The notes: generated by a model from the sequence alone, not told the origin. A stretch of 64,000 nt of DNA from Hofstenia miamia (GCA_900660155.1 CABFPE010000232.1:753514-817513); one strand, 5' to 3'. Shown: positions 25,815-37,515, numbered from the stretch's first letter. A program made the numbers and translations.

Positions 25815-26235
25815 CTAAACGGAAACATTGAACGTTTCGATTATATTATATAATCTTCATCAGCAAATAATTTGCGGCAAAAATATTTTTACAATATACA
25901 TAATACACTAAAATTATAGAATGAAATCTAAAATAAGTATAAATATTTTGTTGGATTAGTTTGTTTATTTAATAACTTTGTTTTATCGATGTTAATTTCA
26001 ATGGCTTCTGCAATTTTTGTATACTTTGTTTTTGTAATGATCCTAAAATTTTTCAATATTGATATTATGAATGTGAATAAAAATTTCTGATGTTAAATGG
26101 CCTTTAATGCGCTGTTTGATTCGTGTATCAAAATGGCGGATGGTTTCACCGATGTATGATTTCTTATGATCAAAAGGATTGGCTTCATCATCAGTATAAT
26201 CCCTTCAGATATGCACATTGTATGGAAGTGCTACA
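25815..26235 (-). mobile_element. Penelope-like element fragment (GIY-YIG endonuclease end), inverted
   Basis: On the minus strand: DEANPFDHKKSYIGETIRHF, DTRIKQRIKGHLTSEIFIHI, then RIITKTKYTKIAEAIEIN and LLNKQTNPTKYL. SYIGET...TRxxxH is the GIY-YIG-type nuclease typical of Penelope-like elements, and the EAxxI...LNxQ tail is its usual end. It points toward the plus-strand RT fragment, with the (AT)n tract between, so two partial copies lie end to end in opposite orientation. Confidence 0.75.
25820..25863 (-). ncRNA. Hammerhead-ribozyme-like motif at a Penelope-like terminus
   Basis: On the minus strand CTGATGA is followed by a hairpin-forming arm (GATTAT/ATAATC) and then CGAAACG. CUGAUGA-stem-GAAA is the conserved core of hammerhead ribozymes, which Penelope-like elements often carry in their terminal repeats. 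A short third helix (ACG/CGT) is possible; stem I is not convincing by eye. Activity is unproven. Confidence 0.5.
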
Positions 26236-26639
26236 AAATAATTATATGGTGGCTCAGCATTGTTAGCCTCAATTGTTTCTGATTACATTAAGAAATTGTT
26301 TCTATTGTTAATATTTTCATTGAAATTGTCTGTACATTTGTACACATTGTGACCAAATCATCTAATTTAATGACATATTTTTGTTGAAAACATTTTATTT
26401 GGCGTCTTATGAAGTATTACATTTAAATCATGCAAAAACTTGTTTCTTGTGAAGCTATATTATGATTTGTGAATAACTCCAATTCAACTAGTTTCACCAG
26501 AATGCAGAATGCTAATTTTTAAAAGGTTGCTGCAATACTAATTATACTAGTCCAAATAATTTTAAGATAAGGAAAAAGTTGTGTAATTTAATAAACTAAG
26601 ATATTCAAGGTTGAATATAAATTCGTATCTCAATACAAA

Positions 26640-28430
26640 ATTTTCTTTCACCTTTCAACATTTCACTAATAAATCAAAGTATTCCATCTAGAATTTCTGC
26701 AAATAGCCAAACCTTGATGGATTATTTTATGGTTTCAGAAAATGAATCTTTTTATAAATATATTGGTACTGAATTCCATTACTCTGACCATTGCCTTATA
26801 ATAACTTATTCCAATGAGTAAAAAACTAACTATCCAACTAAATCTTGGGTAAAAATAACCGAAAATTGCAATAGAATTTACTCTTTACAAACACCAAATG
26901 AAATGTTCAACAACTTTAATAAAATTCTCCTATTCTAATTAGAGATTTGTTGACATGAAAGGAAAATTATTACTCTGAAAAAAGTTTGTGTCTAAAAAAG
27001 TTTCTAAACCATGAATTGATGCAAACTGCTTAGAGTTAATTGACAAAGGAAATCTAAATAGAAGGAATACAAAAATGGTCAAACTGAAAACAGTATAATG
27101 CTTATAAAGGTGCTCGTAATCTATGAAATATTTACACACGAAAAGCCTATAATAAGTGCACCCGTTTTAAATATCAAGATATTTCTTCCCAAAAAAGTAG
27201 ATGGGGCTTTAAAGATAGTTTGCTAAATAGGAAACAAGCCAAAAATTAAAAAATTGGAAAAATAAATTATAAAGGAAGAGTAGTCACTAATTATAAGGAC
27301 ATGAGTAACGTCTTTAATAACGATTTTTGCAACTTAGGCAATTATAATGGTATAAATACTCTTCCTAACACTAATGAAATTCAAAATATAGCACCATCTT
27401 TCTCTTTCCGATTCGTGTCTAAGTTTGAAATTATTAAATCTATTCAATCATTAAAGAACAAATCCAGCGATCCCTATATGATTCCCACTTGGCTTATAAA
27501 AATTGCGCCAGATATATTAGCTGAGCCACTTTCATGCATTCTAAACGCGTGTGTTAGACATTCAACTTTTTCTGACCAATTAAAATTGGAAATATTACTC
27601 CATTATTTAAAATAAGAAGTCCCAAATGATTGTTTGAACTATAGACCGATTTCTGTTACATCGCCAATTAGTAAGATTTTTGAAAGACTTCTTTTCAATC
27701 GAATTAACGAACATTTATGTAAACATAATCTGTACTCTCAAAATCCATATGGTTTTCATAAATATATTTCTACAAATGTAGCGTTGTTAACAGCTACCAA
27801 AAATTGGAGAAATAGCATAAATATAGATGAGTGTTCAGCAGTTGCATGCTTAGATTTATCAAAAGCATTTAACTCTATCGACCACCACATATTAATTAAG
27901 AAAACAGAAATTCTGGGCTTCTCTGACTCTGCTCAAGTTCAGGTCAGCTTGGCTCGTTAGAGGCTTGGCTCATTGACAAGTCTGCTTCCAACCGCAGCAA
28001 AAATTCAATTAATTCAAACATTATTAAGTAATTTTAATTATGGAAATATACTGTACACCAACATAAATCAACAAAGTCTGAATAAATTCAATATGCAAAT
28101 AAAATGGGCTATGAAAATTGCAGTCAATCATTGATATAACAGAAATACAGAACTCAAGAAATTAACAAAAAATTTTGCAAGTCCACAGTGCATCATTTAT
28201 AAAACATATCAACTTCCTTCTTTAAGATATTTAATATTGCTCCATGCCACAAATCCAATTTTCTGTCCTTTACACTATTGTTTAGACATTATCATAGAAC
28301 CCTAAAAATTATGCCCCTTTAAATATAACATGAAAAGAATGAAATTTTCATTTCTCAACACATTAATAATTATATGGAATAATCTACCTAAATCTATAAA
28401 AAAATATAAATATACTTGTGATGATAGTAG
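26640..28430 (+). mobile_element. LINE fragment (Jockey/CR1-like group)
   Basis: The plus strand has an endonuclease end (YIGTEFHYSDHCLIITYSN near 26760), a linker at 27301-27615 (KSIQSLKNKSSDPYMIPTWL) and reverse transcriptase at 27634-27960 (NYRPISVTSPISKIFERLLF, QNPYGFHKYISTNVAL, VACLDLSKAFNSIDHHILIK). The catalytic YADD region is missing and the downstream part is a string of broken frames. Confidence 0.8.
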
Positions 28431-28439
28431 TTAAGGACG

Positions 28440-30731
28440 GACAGAGGAGGCACCAAGGGACAGTCATGTGGAAATATAGTGATTCTATTGGACGTCAAAC
28501 TTAATTGAACAAATTAATTTTTTGACCAAGTTTTTATTTTTGATTTCTAGGATTTAGGCAAACTGATATTTTTGATGGCGGGTTTCACTTAGGGCACATT
28601 TGTTGTAACAATGTTTAAACATGCAACACTGTTTCAAGGTAAATAATTCATATATCCAAAACCCAAATATTTCAAATGATGGGTTGCATTAGAGCATGCT
28701 TCCAAGCATGTTAATATTGATCAAAGCAAATATGAAACAACAATTTCTTTAGCAATTGTGTATAAATTGTACTAAATGTAAAAGCATACATTACACAATG
28801 ACTCCACGTGATAAAGTTCTTAAGAAGTGTTTGTTGTAACAATGTTTAATCATGCAACAAGGAAAATAATTGATAGACGCAAAACTCGTTTTCTAGAAAT
28901 ATCCAAATACAAAGTGGAGAAATATTTTGCTAAACTTAATCACTATAGTTGAATGAAATAGATGTACATTTTCAAAAACAAAATAGAAATATCCGCCAAA
29001 CTTAATAACAAGCATATAAAATATACTATTGATAAATCAATAAAATATTGAAATGTCTGATATATATACGACAAAAGCAAATTCGTTTTCACAAATATCC
29101 AAATACAAAATGGATGTATTACCACAAGAATCTAATAGGGGAGCATAGACTATAATTGAAACTTTACATAGAAACAAAAAAATACGGAAATTAACAGAGG
29201 TTTCCGGTGTTGAGAATGATGTTGATAGACTATAGCCTCATTTCTGTCCGAAAATTCTTCAAATATAATCAATGCATTTGTTTTGTAATAATAATTCCTC
29301 TTTTTCTGAATTTTTCCTTGAAATTCTTCATTTCTTAGCTTTACTAACGATATCCAAGCCTTATCAGATGCACAAAAAATCTGTGTATTATACTTAAATA
29401 AATATATGTATGCTGTATTGAAAATTGGGAATTCAATTGGATTCCAATTGGACAATACTAGAATTTTAATATTGGATTGAATTGGACAGAAAAATATGTA
29501 AACTTGCTTAAAAATTTTGTAGGGTTAGATTTGAAACATTCATGCCTACTGTAAACTTGCAGTTTTAAAAAATTCGTTTGATGAGGTATCTCTTAGGATT
29601 TGACCCAAGTGTATTTATATTTTTGACTAAATATTGGTGTGATGGGGAGTGTTATGTGAAAACATTTCATTTATACATACTTTTTCTATAAATTGCAAAT
29701 TTCTTAAAACGCTTCATGGGAAATGCGAATTGCTATCCCATGAGATAATATAGGAAATATTATTAAAAATATATTTCATGGAGTGTGTGGAAATCAAAAT
29801 TTGAAGATCTACCATCTGCATGTATCTAAAAATCATTGAACACATACATAAGATCAATGCAATCAAGTTTAAAGAACGAAGACCACTACATCTACAATCA
29901 TTAAGTAGCTACTGAAAACACTTAATGTTATGTTGTCCTTTTTATAAATTTTTACAAATTGACGATATATTTTTCTAATATTAATTCATCTAAGTTTACA
30001 TTAAATGTAATGATAATTGAAATACACGTTTAATGTAACTTCATTTTGTCGTTAATTTTAATTAAAAACCAAATATGATTTACTGTTATTTATCGTATTT
30101 GAATTCAGGACGTTAGCAGTAGCATCCTGCATTGAACGACAATAATACTTTTTCACCCATCCAAAAACTAGGCAAGCTTTTAATAGCTACTGAAATTAAA
30201 ATTTATTTGACCTATTTTATTTATTAAAATATATAAAACTGCTGTAAAGTAAGATTAATAATCATTGTGTCATCTAATTTGTTTGCAAAATTCAAAATCA
30301 TTCCATAGCTATATTGAATAATTTCGAAGAATGTAGTTTTATTCGTTGAATAATAGTTTTGGCAAAATTTAACTGAAACATTTCTTGAAAGTTTAATCAC
30401 ATATTTCACAAGACTTTCAATACATACAGAAAATGGAGGAAATTTTAATATACAATACTACAGCCAATTTTTACAAAAATGGATAAACTGACATAGAATT
30501 GCGACGTAAACTTCATATACAAAAAGAAAAATACAAAGAATATACAAAATATAAACAATTTAAAGCATTTCATGATATTAGCAAAAATTAAAGACGCGTA
30601 TCTTCAGGCGCAGTTAATTGAAGAGTAACTTCGTCGTCGTAGCCCTAAAGATAAATAAGGGAAATAATAAATTATTAGTTGTCAATCACAACTAGCAGAA
30701 ACAATTTTAATACTAGGCGAAGTTTGAAACC
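28440..30731. other. 2.3-kb stretch with no supported gene
   Basis: AT-rich. TTTGTTGTAACAATGTTTAA occurs near 28595 and again near 28830, and ATATCCAAATACAAA near 28900 and 29095, so an old local repeat is present. No family assigned. Confidence 0.45.
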
Positions 30732-30734
30732 TTA

Positions 30735-30907
30735 GGCTTCGGTTAGACCATTTGTTTATTAGCAAGAGTAACTTCAAAATTGCATCGCCAGTAAGTAGTT
30801 AGACTGCATTGCAATTATAATCACATAGTCTAACCTTAACATTAGGCGTGTGATAGGATCACATGTGATAAATAACATGTGACTAATCACATAGTCTAAT
30901 CAAAGCC
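30735..30907. mobile_element. Harbinger-type MITE
   Basis: 173 bp with inverted ends GGCTTCGGTTAGACCATTTG and GGCTTTGATTAGACTATGTG. Both sides carry TTA (30732-30734, 30908-30910), the 3-bp target duplication of PIF/Harbinger elements. A perfect-looking CACATGTGATAAATAACATG hairpin lies near the right end. No ORF. Confidence 0.7.
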
Positions 30908-31216
30908 TTAATCATGGAAATTCTTCCACTTCTTAAAAACCAGAAAAATCTATGAATGCATATTTACTTAAACAATTGGAATAATTATGATACATTAAGT
31001 GTGATTAAAAAAATATTGGGTTCATACTTAAAATATTATAAATCCTTTAGTAACAAGCCTTGCTGCATTACCAAAATCACTGGCGAACTTAGAGAGGACC
31101 ATGCCCTCCCCGCAGTTCCTTTTTGCTTGAATTTGAATTGAGATATAATTCTAAGGTGAAAAAATATTTAACAAATAACACATTTACAAATGATTAAGTT
31201 CAATATCACAGTATCG

Positions 31217-31366
31217 TTAATGATGGCGTCTACGAAGCGAATCCCCTGCTATTGTCTCTTCCATGATCTGCTCTCTATTCGCCAATATGTCTTCAACATT
31301 ATTAGCGGCAGCGAAAGTCATCAAAAAGATGGCAACAAAGAATGTGAGAATTGTAGTGTATTTCAT
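31217..31366 (-). CDS. Small secreted peptide, 49 aa, family unknown
   Basis: An intact ATG-to-TAA frame of 50 codons, too short for the usual ORF threshold. Residues 1-21 (MKYTTILTFFVAIFLMTFAA and A) form a clear signal peptide: a lysine, a hydrophobic core and an Ala-Ala-Ala cleavage region. The mature part is about 28 residues: NNVEDILANREQIMEE, then TIAGDSLRRRHH. It has no cysteine, an acidic helix-like first half and a basic RRRHH end. I do not recognise the family; a short secreted peptide, hormone-like or antimicrobial, is a guess. It stands alone between the two large genes. The first half is repeated across a short assembly gap (31438-31458), so a second copy could exist or the duplication could be artificial. 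Confidence 0.5.
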   Translation of the reverse strand: MKYTTILTFFVAIFLMTFAAANNVEDILANREQIMEETIAGDSLRRRHH

Positions 31367-31437
31367 TTCGCGTCTTAACTACTATGATATTTTCTTGCTG
31401 TTGAATTCTTTCTTTGTTTCTATTGAAGTAGTCAACC

Positions 31438-31458
31438 NNNNNNNNNNNNNNNNNNNNN
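31438..31458. other. Assembly gap of 21 N flanked by identical 118-bp sequences
   Basis: The bases at 31320-31437 and 31459-31576 are the same by eye. They contain the start of the small secreted ORF and its upstream region. An exact repeat on both sides of a short N run is the usual mark of contig ends that overlap but were not merged. Confidence 0.9.
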
Positions 31459-31782
31459 ATCAAAAAGATGGCAACAAAGAATGTGAGAATTGTAGTGTAT
31501 TTCATTTCGCGTCTTAACTACTATGATATTTTCTTGCTGTTGAATTCTTTCTTTGTTTCTATTGAAGTAGTCAACCTTTGATCTATTTGCTTTGGATTAT
31601 GTTTAGAATCAATAAATTTCAATGGACATTAACACTAAAAGCTTATTTTTGATAAAATATATACTATGGATCAATTAATGTTTCTAAGGAATTATACTTT
31701 GTGCAATGCAAAACTTTTGAAAGAATAGCTATTGAAGATTTTGGAAGCTCTAATTCTGATGCAAGTATGACTTTGACTGCCA

Positions 31783-32112
31783 TCATTGAATTTGAGTTTC
31801 TGATAAATGTGCATATAGGCTCCAACACTTTGTCATATAGTGTTCCATTATCTTAAAGCCTACAATGGATCTGTCTACTGCAGCAAAAGGGGAATACTGC
31901 TTAGAAAGTTCTTCAAGAACAAAGGAACACATGCGGGGAATCAACTGCGAAATACGCATGTGCAGTGAAATGTGAACCAACTGTCCAACGCTTGTGTGGA
32001 AGAAAAACAAACAAATCAAACATTCCAGGTTGCAATCTTGAAGAATATTACAAACAAAAAATTTGCTTTTGATGAAATACTGGCTGGTATTGAGGCATGT
32101 CTTTGTGTTCAA
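31783..32112 (-). CDS. Unrecognised ORF, 109 codons
   Basis: A minus-strand frame starting MNTKTCLNTSQYFIKSKFFV with later HTSVGQLVHISLHMRISQLI and FVLEELSKQYSPFAAVDRS. Composition is more protein-like than neighbouring chance frames (a run of mixed residues without Phe/Ile/Lys excess), but I recognise no family and see no splice context. It lies just left of the hAT element at 32155 and could be part of another mobile element. Confidence 0.25.
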   Translation of the reverse strand: MNTKTCLNTSQYFIKSKFFVCNILQDCNLECLICLFFFHTSVGQLVHISLHMRISQLIPRMCSFVLEELSKQYSPFAAVDRSIVGFKIMEHYMTKCWSLYAHLSETQIQ

Positions 32113-32154
32113 TCATCTATAATCATTGAATAATCATTGATAGTAACTGATAAG

Positions 32155-33609
32155 TAGGGCGACCCAAAAATCAATAAGCTCAATACGGCCAAAATAAAGT
32201 CAAAATTAATTCTTTTAAAAAATAAAGTCAAATTGGCAATTTCTGAAATAAAATCAAATGTATACAATCAGTTCTTAGAAATTGGTTTTTCTTAGAGATT
32301 GGTTGCCGTTTTTCTTACCAATATTTTAAGAAATACGCACCATGATAAACCAATGGCGGTGCATAGATGGCGTGTAACTGGCGGTTTTGCTATTGCAAAA
32401 GTCTTGCGATAAAAGCACAGGCTTCTGATTTCAGAGTCACATGTGTTAATAGTTTTATACGGTGCCAAAGCATGGTAAAAGCGACAAGGTGAAGATTATG
32501 GAAATTTTGTACGACTTTCCAACTGAGTTTATATGTACCTCAAATGTTAAAGTGTTCTGCACCCTGTGCAATGAACCACTCTGTCATTAAAATAAATCTT
32601 TATGAAAAGCCATAGGAACTCGGAACTCGACAAGAGACATATTGACATAAGTTCACAGCAAGGTTCATGAAGACAGCAATCTTTATTGCTCCTCCGGACA
32701 AAGACTTTGTAGGAAAGGCAGTGAAGGAATTTTTGGCAGCCAAGATAACATTAAAAAATGAGACACCCTGTCATGCAGAAGTTATTCCTAGATATGAAAT
32801 GGCCATTGCCTAGTAAGACAACCACACGGTGCAAAGTAAAACAAAATTGCAGAGAACAAAGAAACTCGTGTTATAGATGTTCTGAATGATAAAGAAGTCT
32901 TTCTGGTAGTCGATGAATCTGAAATCAATGGTTGCAACCATTTTAACATTCTTCGAGGTGATATTGCAGCCCCAGAGTCTGTATTTGCGCTAATGTCAGT
33001 AAAACTAGGCGGGCCCAGCCAATCATGCAATTGCTTCCCAACAGATTGCTGACGCCTTGAAAAAAAATTAGATAGCAAGGAACAATTTTCTTTTGCTACT
33101 CTCCGACGTTGCTGCTGGTAAATGTCTTAAGAATTTTTACTCGAGACATTTTCATGTGACATGCGGGGCGCATTTACTCCATAATTGTCTTGAGAAGTTC
33201 AAGAGCAAATGAGAGAATGTTGATAAGCTAGTTGCCACTTTAAAGGCTGCGACGGTGAAGAACACTTCCGCGCAGAAATTTGTTTCATGAAATTGGTAGT
33301 CCACCTATTCCAATGATTACAAAATGGGGTACATGGCTGTGAGGTGTCACATTATACTATGCCCATTGCTTAACAGAAACCCGACGTATAGTGATGTTGT
33401 TGTCAGATGATGGGGATTTAATAGATCGTGTAAAAACAGAAGGCAGAAGCGTGGATCTAGAAATGGAATTGACTGAGATTACCTTGTGTTATAGTGGTCT
33501 TTTAGAACTAATTGATGAAGTAGAATCCCGCAAATATTCTGTAAGCCAAGCATGCAACGACTTGCAGTGTTTTGACTTCAAAGAAGATCGAAGTTTTCCA
33601 ATCATTTAA
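32155..33609 (+). mobile_element. hAT transposon with BED-like zinc finger (CGGBP1-like), decayed and 3'-truncated
   Basis: The left end TAGGGCGACC matches the element at 57541. The plus strand then encodes KHGKSDKVKIMEILYDFPTE and VKVFCTLCNEPLCH (a CxxC finger as in CGGBP1-like proteins), FLVVDESEINGCNHFNILRG, ATVKNTSAQKFV, GSPPIPMITKWGTW and RIVMLLSDDGDLIDRVKTEG. These are successive hAT transposase segments. At least four frame changes or stops separate them. No right terminus is seen: LINE sequence begins at about 33610. The last open piece is 33391-33609. Confidence 0.8.
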
Positions 33610-34515
33610 TGTCGGCTATCATACTTATGCAGATGATAATCAGTTTTACATCTTATTTGATTCTGAGGACATTACGAAGACTGCATGTTTAGCTTAATAT
33701 ATCTTAAAGGCATTGGTTGAATGGATGATTTCGGTGGATTTATTAATTAATATGGAAAAAAATATGAATTTATTTGGATTGGTACTCTGCAAAGAGTGTC
33801 ACTGGTGTCAAGTTTCCCTAGCTTATGTATTGGTGATTCTTAATTGGAACTTCTAAAAAAGATGAGCAATCTTTGTTGTATTATGAGTCAAAATCTTAAT
33901 ATGAATTATCACATTTAGAGTATTGTAAGTCACGTAATTTTCATTTAAGCAGACTCTGGCGCATCCGTAAATTCCCTGATATAAAATCTGACCAGCTTTT
34001 AGTTAAATCTTTGGTAACATCTCGCCTTTACAAATTCAACTCAATACTACATGTAAGTGGTTGACAGAAGAAAATGCTGAACAAATGACAACTTATTCAA
34101 AATCGCTGTGGCAGATTTGTATATAGGATACGAAAGTTTGAACATATTTTAGCATTACGCTCGATTTTATCATATTGCACTGGCTTCCGATCATTCAAAG
34201 AATAACTGTATAATTCATTATAAGCATGGAAATCGATTCAAGAAATGGTTCCTTCGTATATTTCTGACCTGATACACGATAATAATATGTCTTTTATTTC
34301 AAGATCGGGCGCAACCAAGAACACACGCTTAGTGCCATATTCTCATCTTTCAATCGGAGATAGTGCCTTTTGTGTTTATGAACTGAAAGTTTTTAATGCG
34401 CTTCAGGAATCCGCTAGGTCAAGCAAAACCTTTCCAATTTTAAATCACGTCTCAAACAACATCTATTTGAGCAAATTGTCCTGTAAATTGTTTCTAGTGC
34501 ATTAGAAGGAAATAT
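33610..34515 (+). mobile_element. LINE 3' fragment (L2/CR1-like)
   Basis: The plus strand begins VGYHTYADDNQFYILF, the catalytic YADD motif, and ends with MVPSYISDLIHDNNMSF (34245-34505), a carboxyl-terminal segment of the kind PxYLxDLI...R...LxxPxxxxxxG...FK..LKxxLF seen in L2/CR1 elements. Frames are broken between. It abuts the truncated hAT element on its left. Confidence 0.75.
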
Positions 34516-34802
34516 GCAAAGATCGCAACTTTCTTCCTAAAAACACGGGAAAATACTTTGTTTTCCATTTTAACCACGGTGCTGGTAAATAGTGACAAAT
34601 AAAATTAATTTTTTTTTATTCTAAAATCAGCAAATTCAAAATTGGGTCGTTATACTGATAAGGAAATTTTGCGCTTGATGAAAGACATACCCTGCCATGG
34701 CATCATCCTCAATCCTTCGAGCAGAACTAGAGCTGTGGCATACACCGTGGAAGAAAGATAATCAATTTGCGAAAGATATTATCTCAGTTTCCAACACTCT
34801 AC

Positions 34803-35283
34803 TAGAGATGAGTGCGGTGCGGAAATACTGCGGTAGCGATTTACACAATTGCGGTGGTTAGCAGTAAAATTAAAACAACTTGCGGTGGCTTAAAAGTTAT
34901 ACAGATAACGTGCTTTGTTTTAAAATTTAAAATCTTTAAGTATTTCTCAAAAAAACTGTTTCTAAAGCAAAACTAAGAGATTTCGCATACAAAATATTAA
35001 AGAAATGTTTACATATTTCATGGAAATTTGATATTAACCTAATAACATTGAGCGAAATCACAAAATACCGAAGGAATTGTCTTTAAACTTTTTTAGGAGG
35101 GAGCCATAATCCTTTAAAAAAACAATTGAGAAATATCTATCTTTTACGAAGATAAAAATCGAAAATTTTGCTATATATCGATGTCAAAATTTATTTATTG
35201 TGGTGGTTTCCATTAAAAAACGGTGAATTTTTTTCTCTGTGGTGGAAATAATTTTACAAAACCTGTGCCGCACTCATTATCTA
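34803..35283. mobile_element. hAT-type MITE, CCGC-rich family, copy D
   Basis: 481 bp, flanked by a perfect 8-bp duplication CACTCTAC (34795-34802 and 35284-35291). Terminal repeats are TAGAGATGAGTGCGG and, inverted, TAGATAATGAGTGCGG. Subterminal GCGGTGGTTAGC-type repeats mirror those in copy C. Confidence 0.87.
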
Positions 35284-36179
35284 CACTCTACGTAATTCCC
35301 ATTGCATAAAGCATCCCAATATTCACACATACCCAGTAACGTTTGTTGAAGTAGGAGTTAATTTTTTATCAAGCGCTTAAAACATTTGCTTTAAATTTCC
35401 ATATTAGAAGGAAGACCTTTTGCCATTGAGATTTTGCATGTTAACAGAGACATAGACATACAATTAGTGATTGATGCCTTATCAAAACTCGGGCCACAGT
35501 ATTTGAGCATATATTTAAATTATATTTGTATGATATAGCATTTGTATTTCTAAATTTGACTTTCTAATTCCACGACAGTTTATTTCCTTTAGGCTGAATA
35601 AAAGAGTGTTGCGGCTTCCGAATCAAATTCCAAAATCAGCAACTGAACAAAATTTTTATGTGAATAGAAAAACTATCCACAGCTAAACCATAAAATTAGT
35701 GCGGTAAAATATGTTACATTTTTTAACATGAAACTAAAATACATGGTATCTTTTAAACGATCACATGTTCACATATCAGACATGAAAATGGATCTTGTGT
35801 CGTGGATCAAAGAGATCGCTCTTCGAGTGGGTCAAATGGGTTTCGGCACGGGTCAAAACGTCAAACTGAAATGGGCCGACGTTTAGTTAGGCCAGCAACA
35901 CAATTAATTACAGTGTAGGCCAAGCAGAGAGGAAGTGGGGCAAATTGTGCCCTGCCCCATATTCAAGCATTCACATCTGCCCCATAATGTCCTCGATTTA
36001 TATTCTACTGTAATAAATTTCCTCAGCCAAAAAATCTGCTCTAAAAATTATTTCCGATGTCCTTTGCGATAATTTTCATAACACTACACTGCATTGTTTT
36101 GGTGGTTCAACTGTAATTAGAATTCCTCCAGGCTAACATATATTTGGAATGGGTCACGCTTGGGGTGGATCAAATGAAT

Positions 36180-36730
36180 GATAGATCTAAACCAGGATAT
36201 TGATAAATGACAAGTACCGCATTTACCAAATACAGTCAAGTACTTGAAGTTTTCTCTAAGTGCGCATTATCAAGTATTCAGAAAAATTATTTCAAGTAGT
36301 TGATATCATTAAATTCAATAATAATCATGTTGGTTATGACACACAAACAAACGTTTTTTCACTCGTTTGTGGATTTATTTTCACTGTAAGTGGCTTTACG
36401 ATTATTACTGCTTTACTAAAAAATCTTCATCTGCTACTAATGTAGTAGCTGGTAATGCAAGAAGTTGCAGAATTGCTGCTTGAATTTCTCTCTCAATTTA
36501 GGCACTGAAGGAACAAACTACCTAAAAGGCAATCAAAATCACAAGAACCCAACAAGACAAATAACAAGGAGTTGCAGAATTACTACTTTAATTTCTATGT
36601 CTAATTTTGGTAACTGTGAATACAGCATGGCAGTTAACATATCAAGTAATTGCAAGTATTTCTGAGAACTTTCAAGTATATATTTTTAAGAGACAACCAT
36701 TCCTATACGCTAATATAAGTACTTGGTTAA
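36180..36730. repeat. Unclassified repeat with TCAAGTA motifs and an internal duplication
   Basis: TCAAGTA or CAAGTA recurs at both sides of this stretch, and about 46 bp at 36461-36505 (GTTGCAGAATTGCTGCTTGA and following) recur with changes at 36571-36617. It looks like an old MITE; its family is not known. Confidence 0.3.
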
Positions 36731-37466
36731 GACATTAATCCAAGCTCTGAAGGGTCAATTGGGTCATGCATTAGCAAAAGTCACCCACTAGCATATCTGT
36801 TGCATATTACCTTTCACTCTAGCGTGTTAACATTTGCAATTGTCATATACATGTATATTAATAATATTTCTTTTTTTTCAACATAATTATTACCAATCAA
36901 TCTTTTTATGCATTTGATTGGTCATTTATAATTTCTATTCAGCACTTTATGATTATTATGAATAACTGATAAATTAAAGAAAACATTTTCAAGACCTCAA
37001 ATAATAATTCTATTGTAATTGATCTACCCGCCAAATCCAACAAGATTATAATATAGAGTCAGGCATCAACTTTTTTGTCAGATATTAATAAATAAAACAT
37101 ATACGTCTAAAGTAAACCATCAGAATCTCATGAATGTGAAAACTATTTGTTGATATCTAGCTTTGTTTCAGAGAGTATTAACAAAAAAGACGTTAATGAG
37201 CGTTGCGGATGCGACAAATGATTTTTAGCCTTTTTAGCCAAGGATTCCCAAAGTTTGCACAATAATAGAATATCACATGAGACACTCTAGAAATGAATTT
37301 CATTGTATACAACCCAGCGGGATACTCTATGCAATAGGACGAAGTTGTCAACTAGTGCAAATCAAGATGCTGAGACACAAAAATTTCTCTCATTTCCACA
37401 ATTCAGCATCAAATGAAATAATTTTTTCTGACCTCTTTCTTGGGTGTATAAGACATTAAAGTGGTA

Positions 37467-37515
37467 TATTTGAGGTTTTCAGAAATGTACTGGTTGAGGT
37501 TTTCAGAAATGTACT
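37467..37515. repeat. Tandem 24-bp duplication
   Basis: TGAGGTTTTCAGAAATGTAC plus four bases occurs twice in direct succession. Confidence 0.85.

Noticed and set aside
27301-27960. Two adjacent open frames as a host gene
   Set aside because: NYRPIS, SKIFERLL and LDLSKAF are reverse transcriptase motifs of a LINE.
33391-33609. Open frame of 72 codons as a host gene
   Set aside because: It continues the hAT transposase order of the preceding broken segments.
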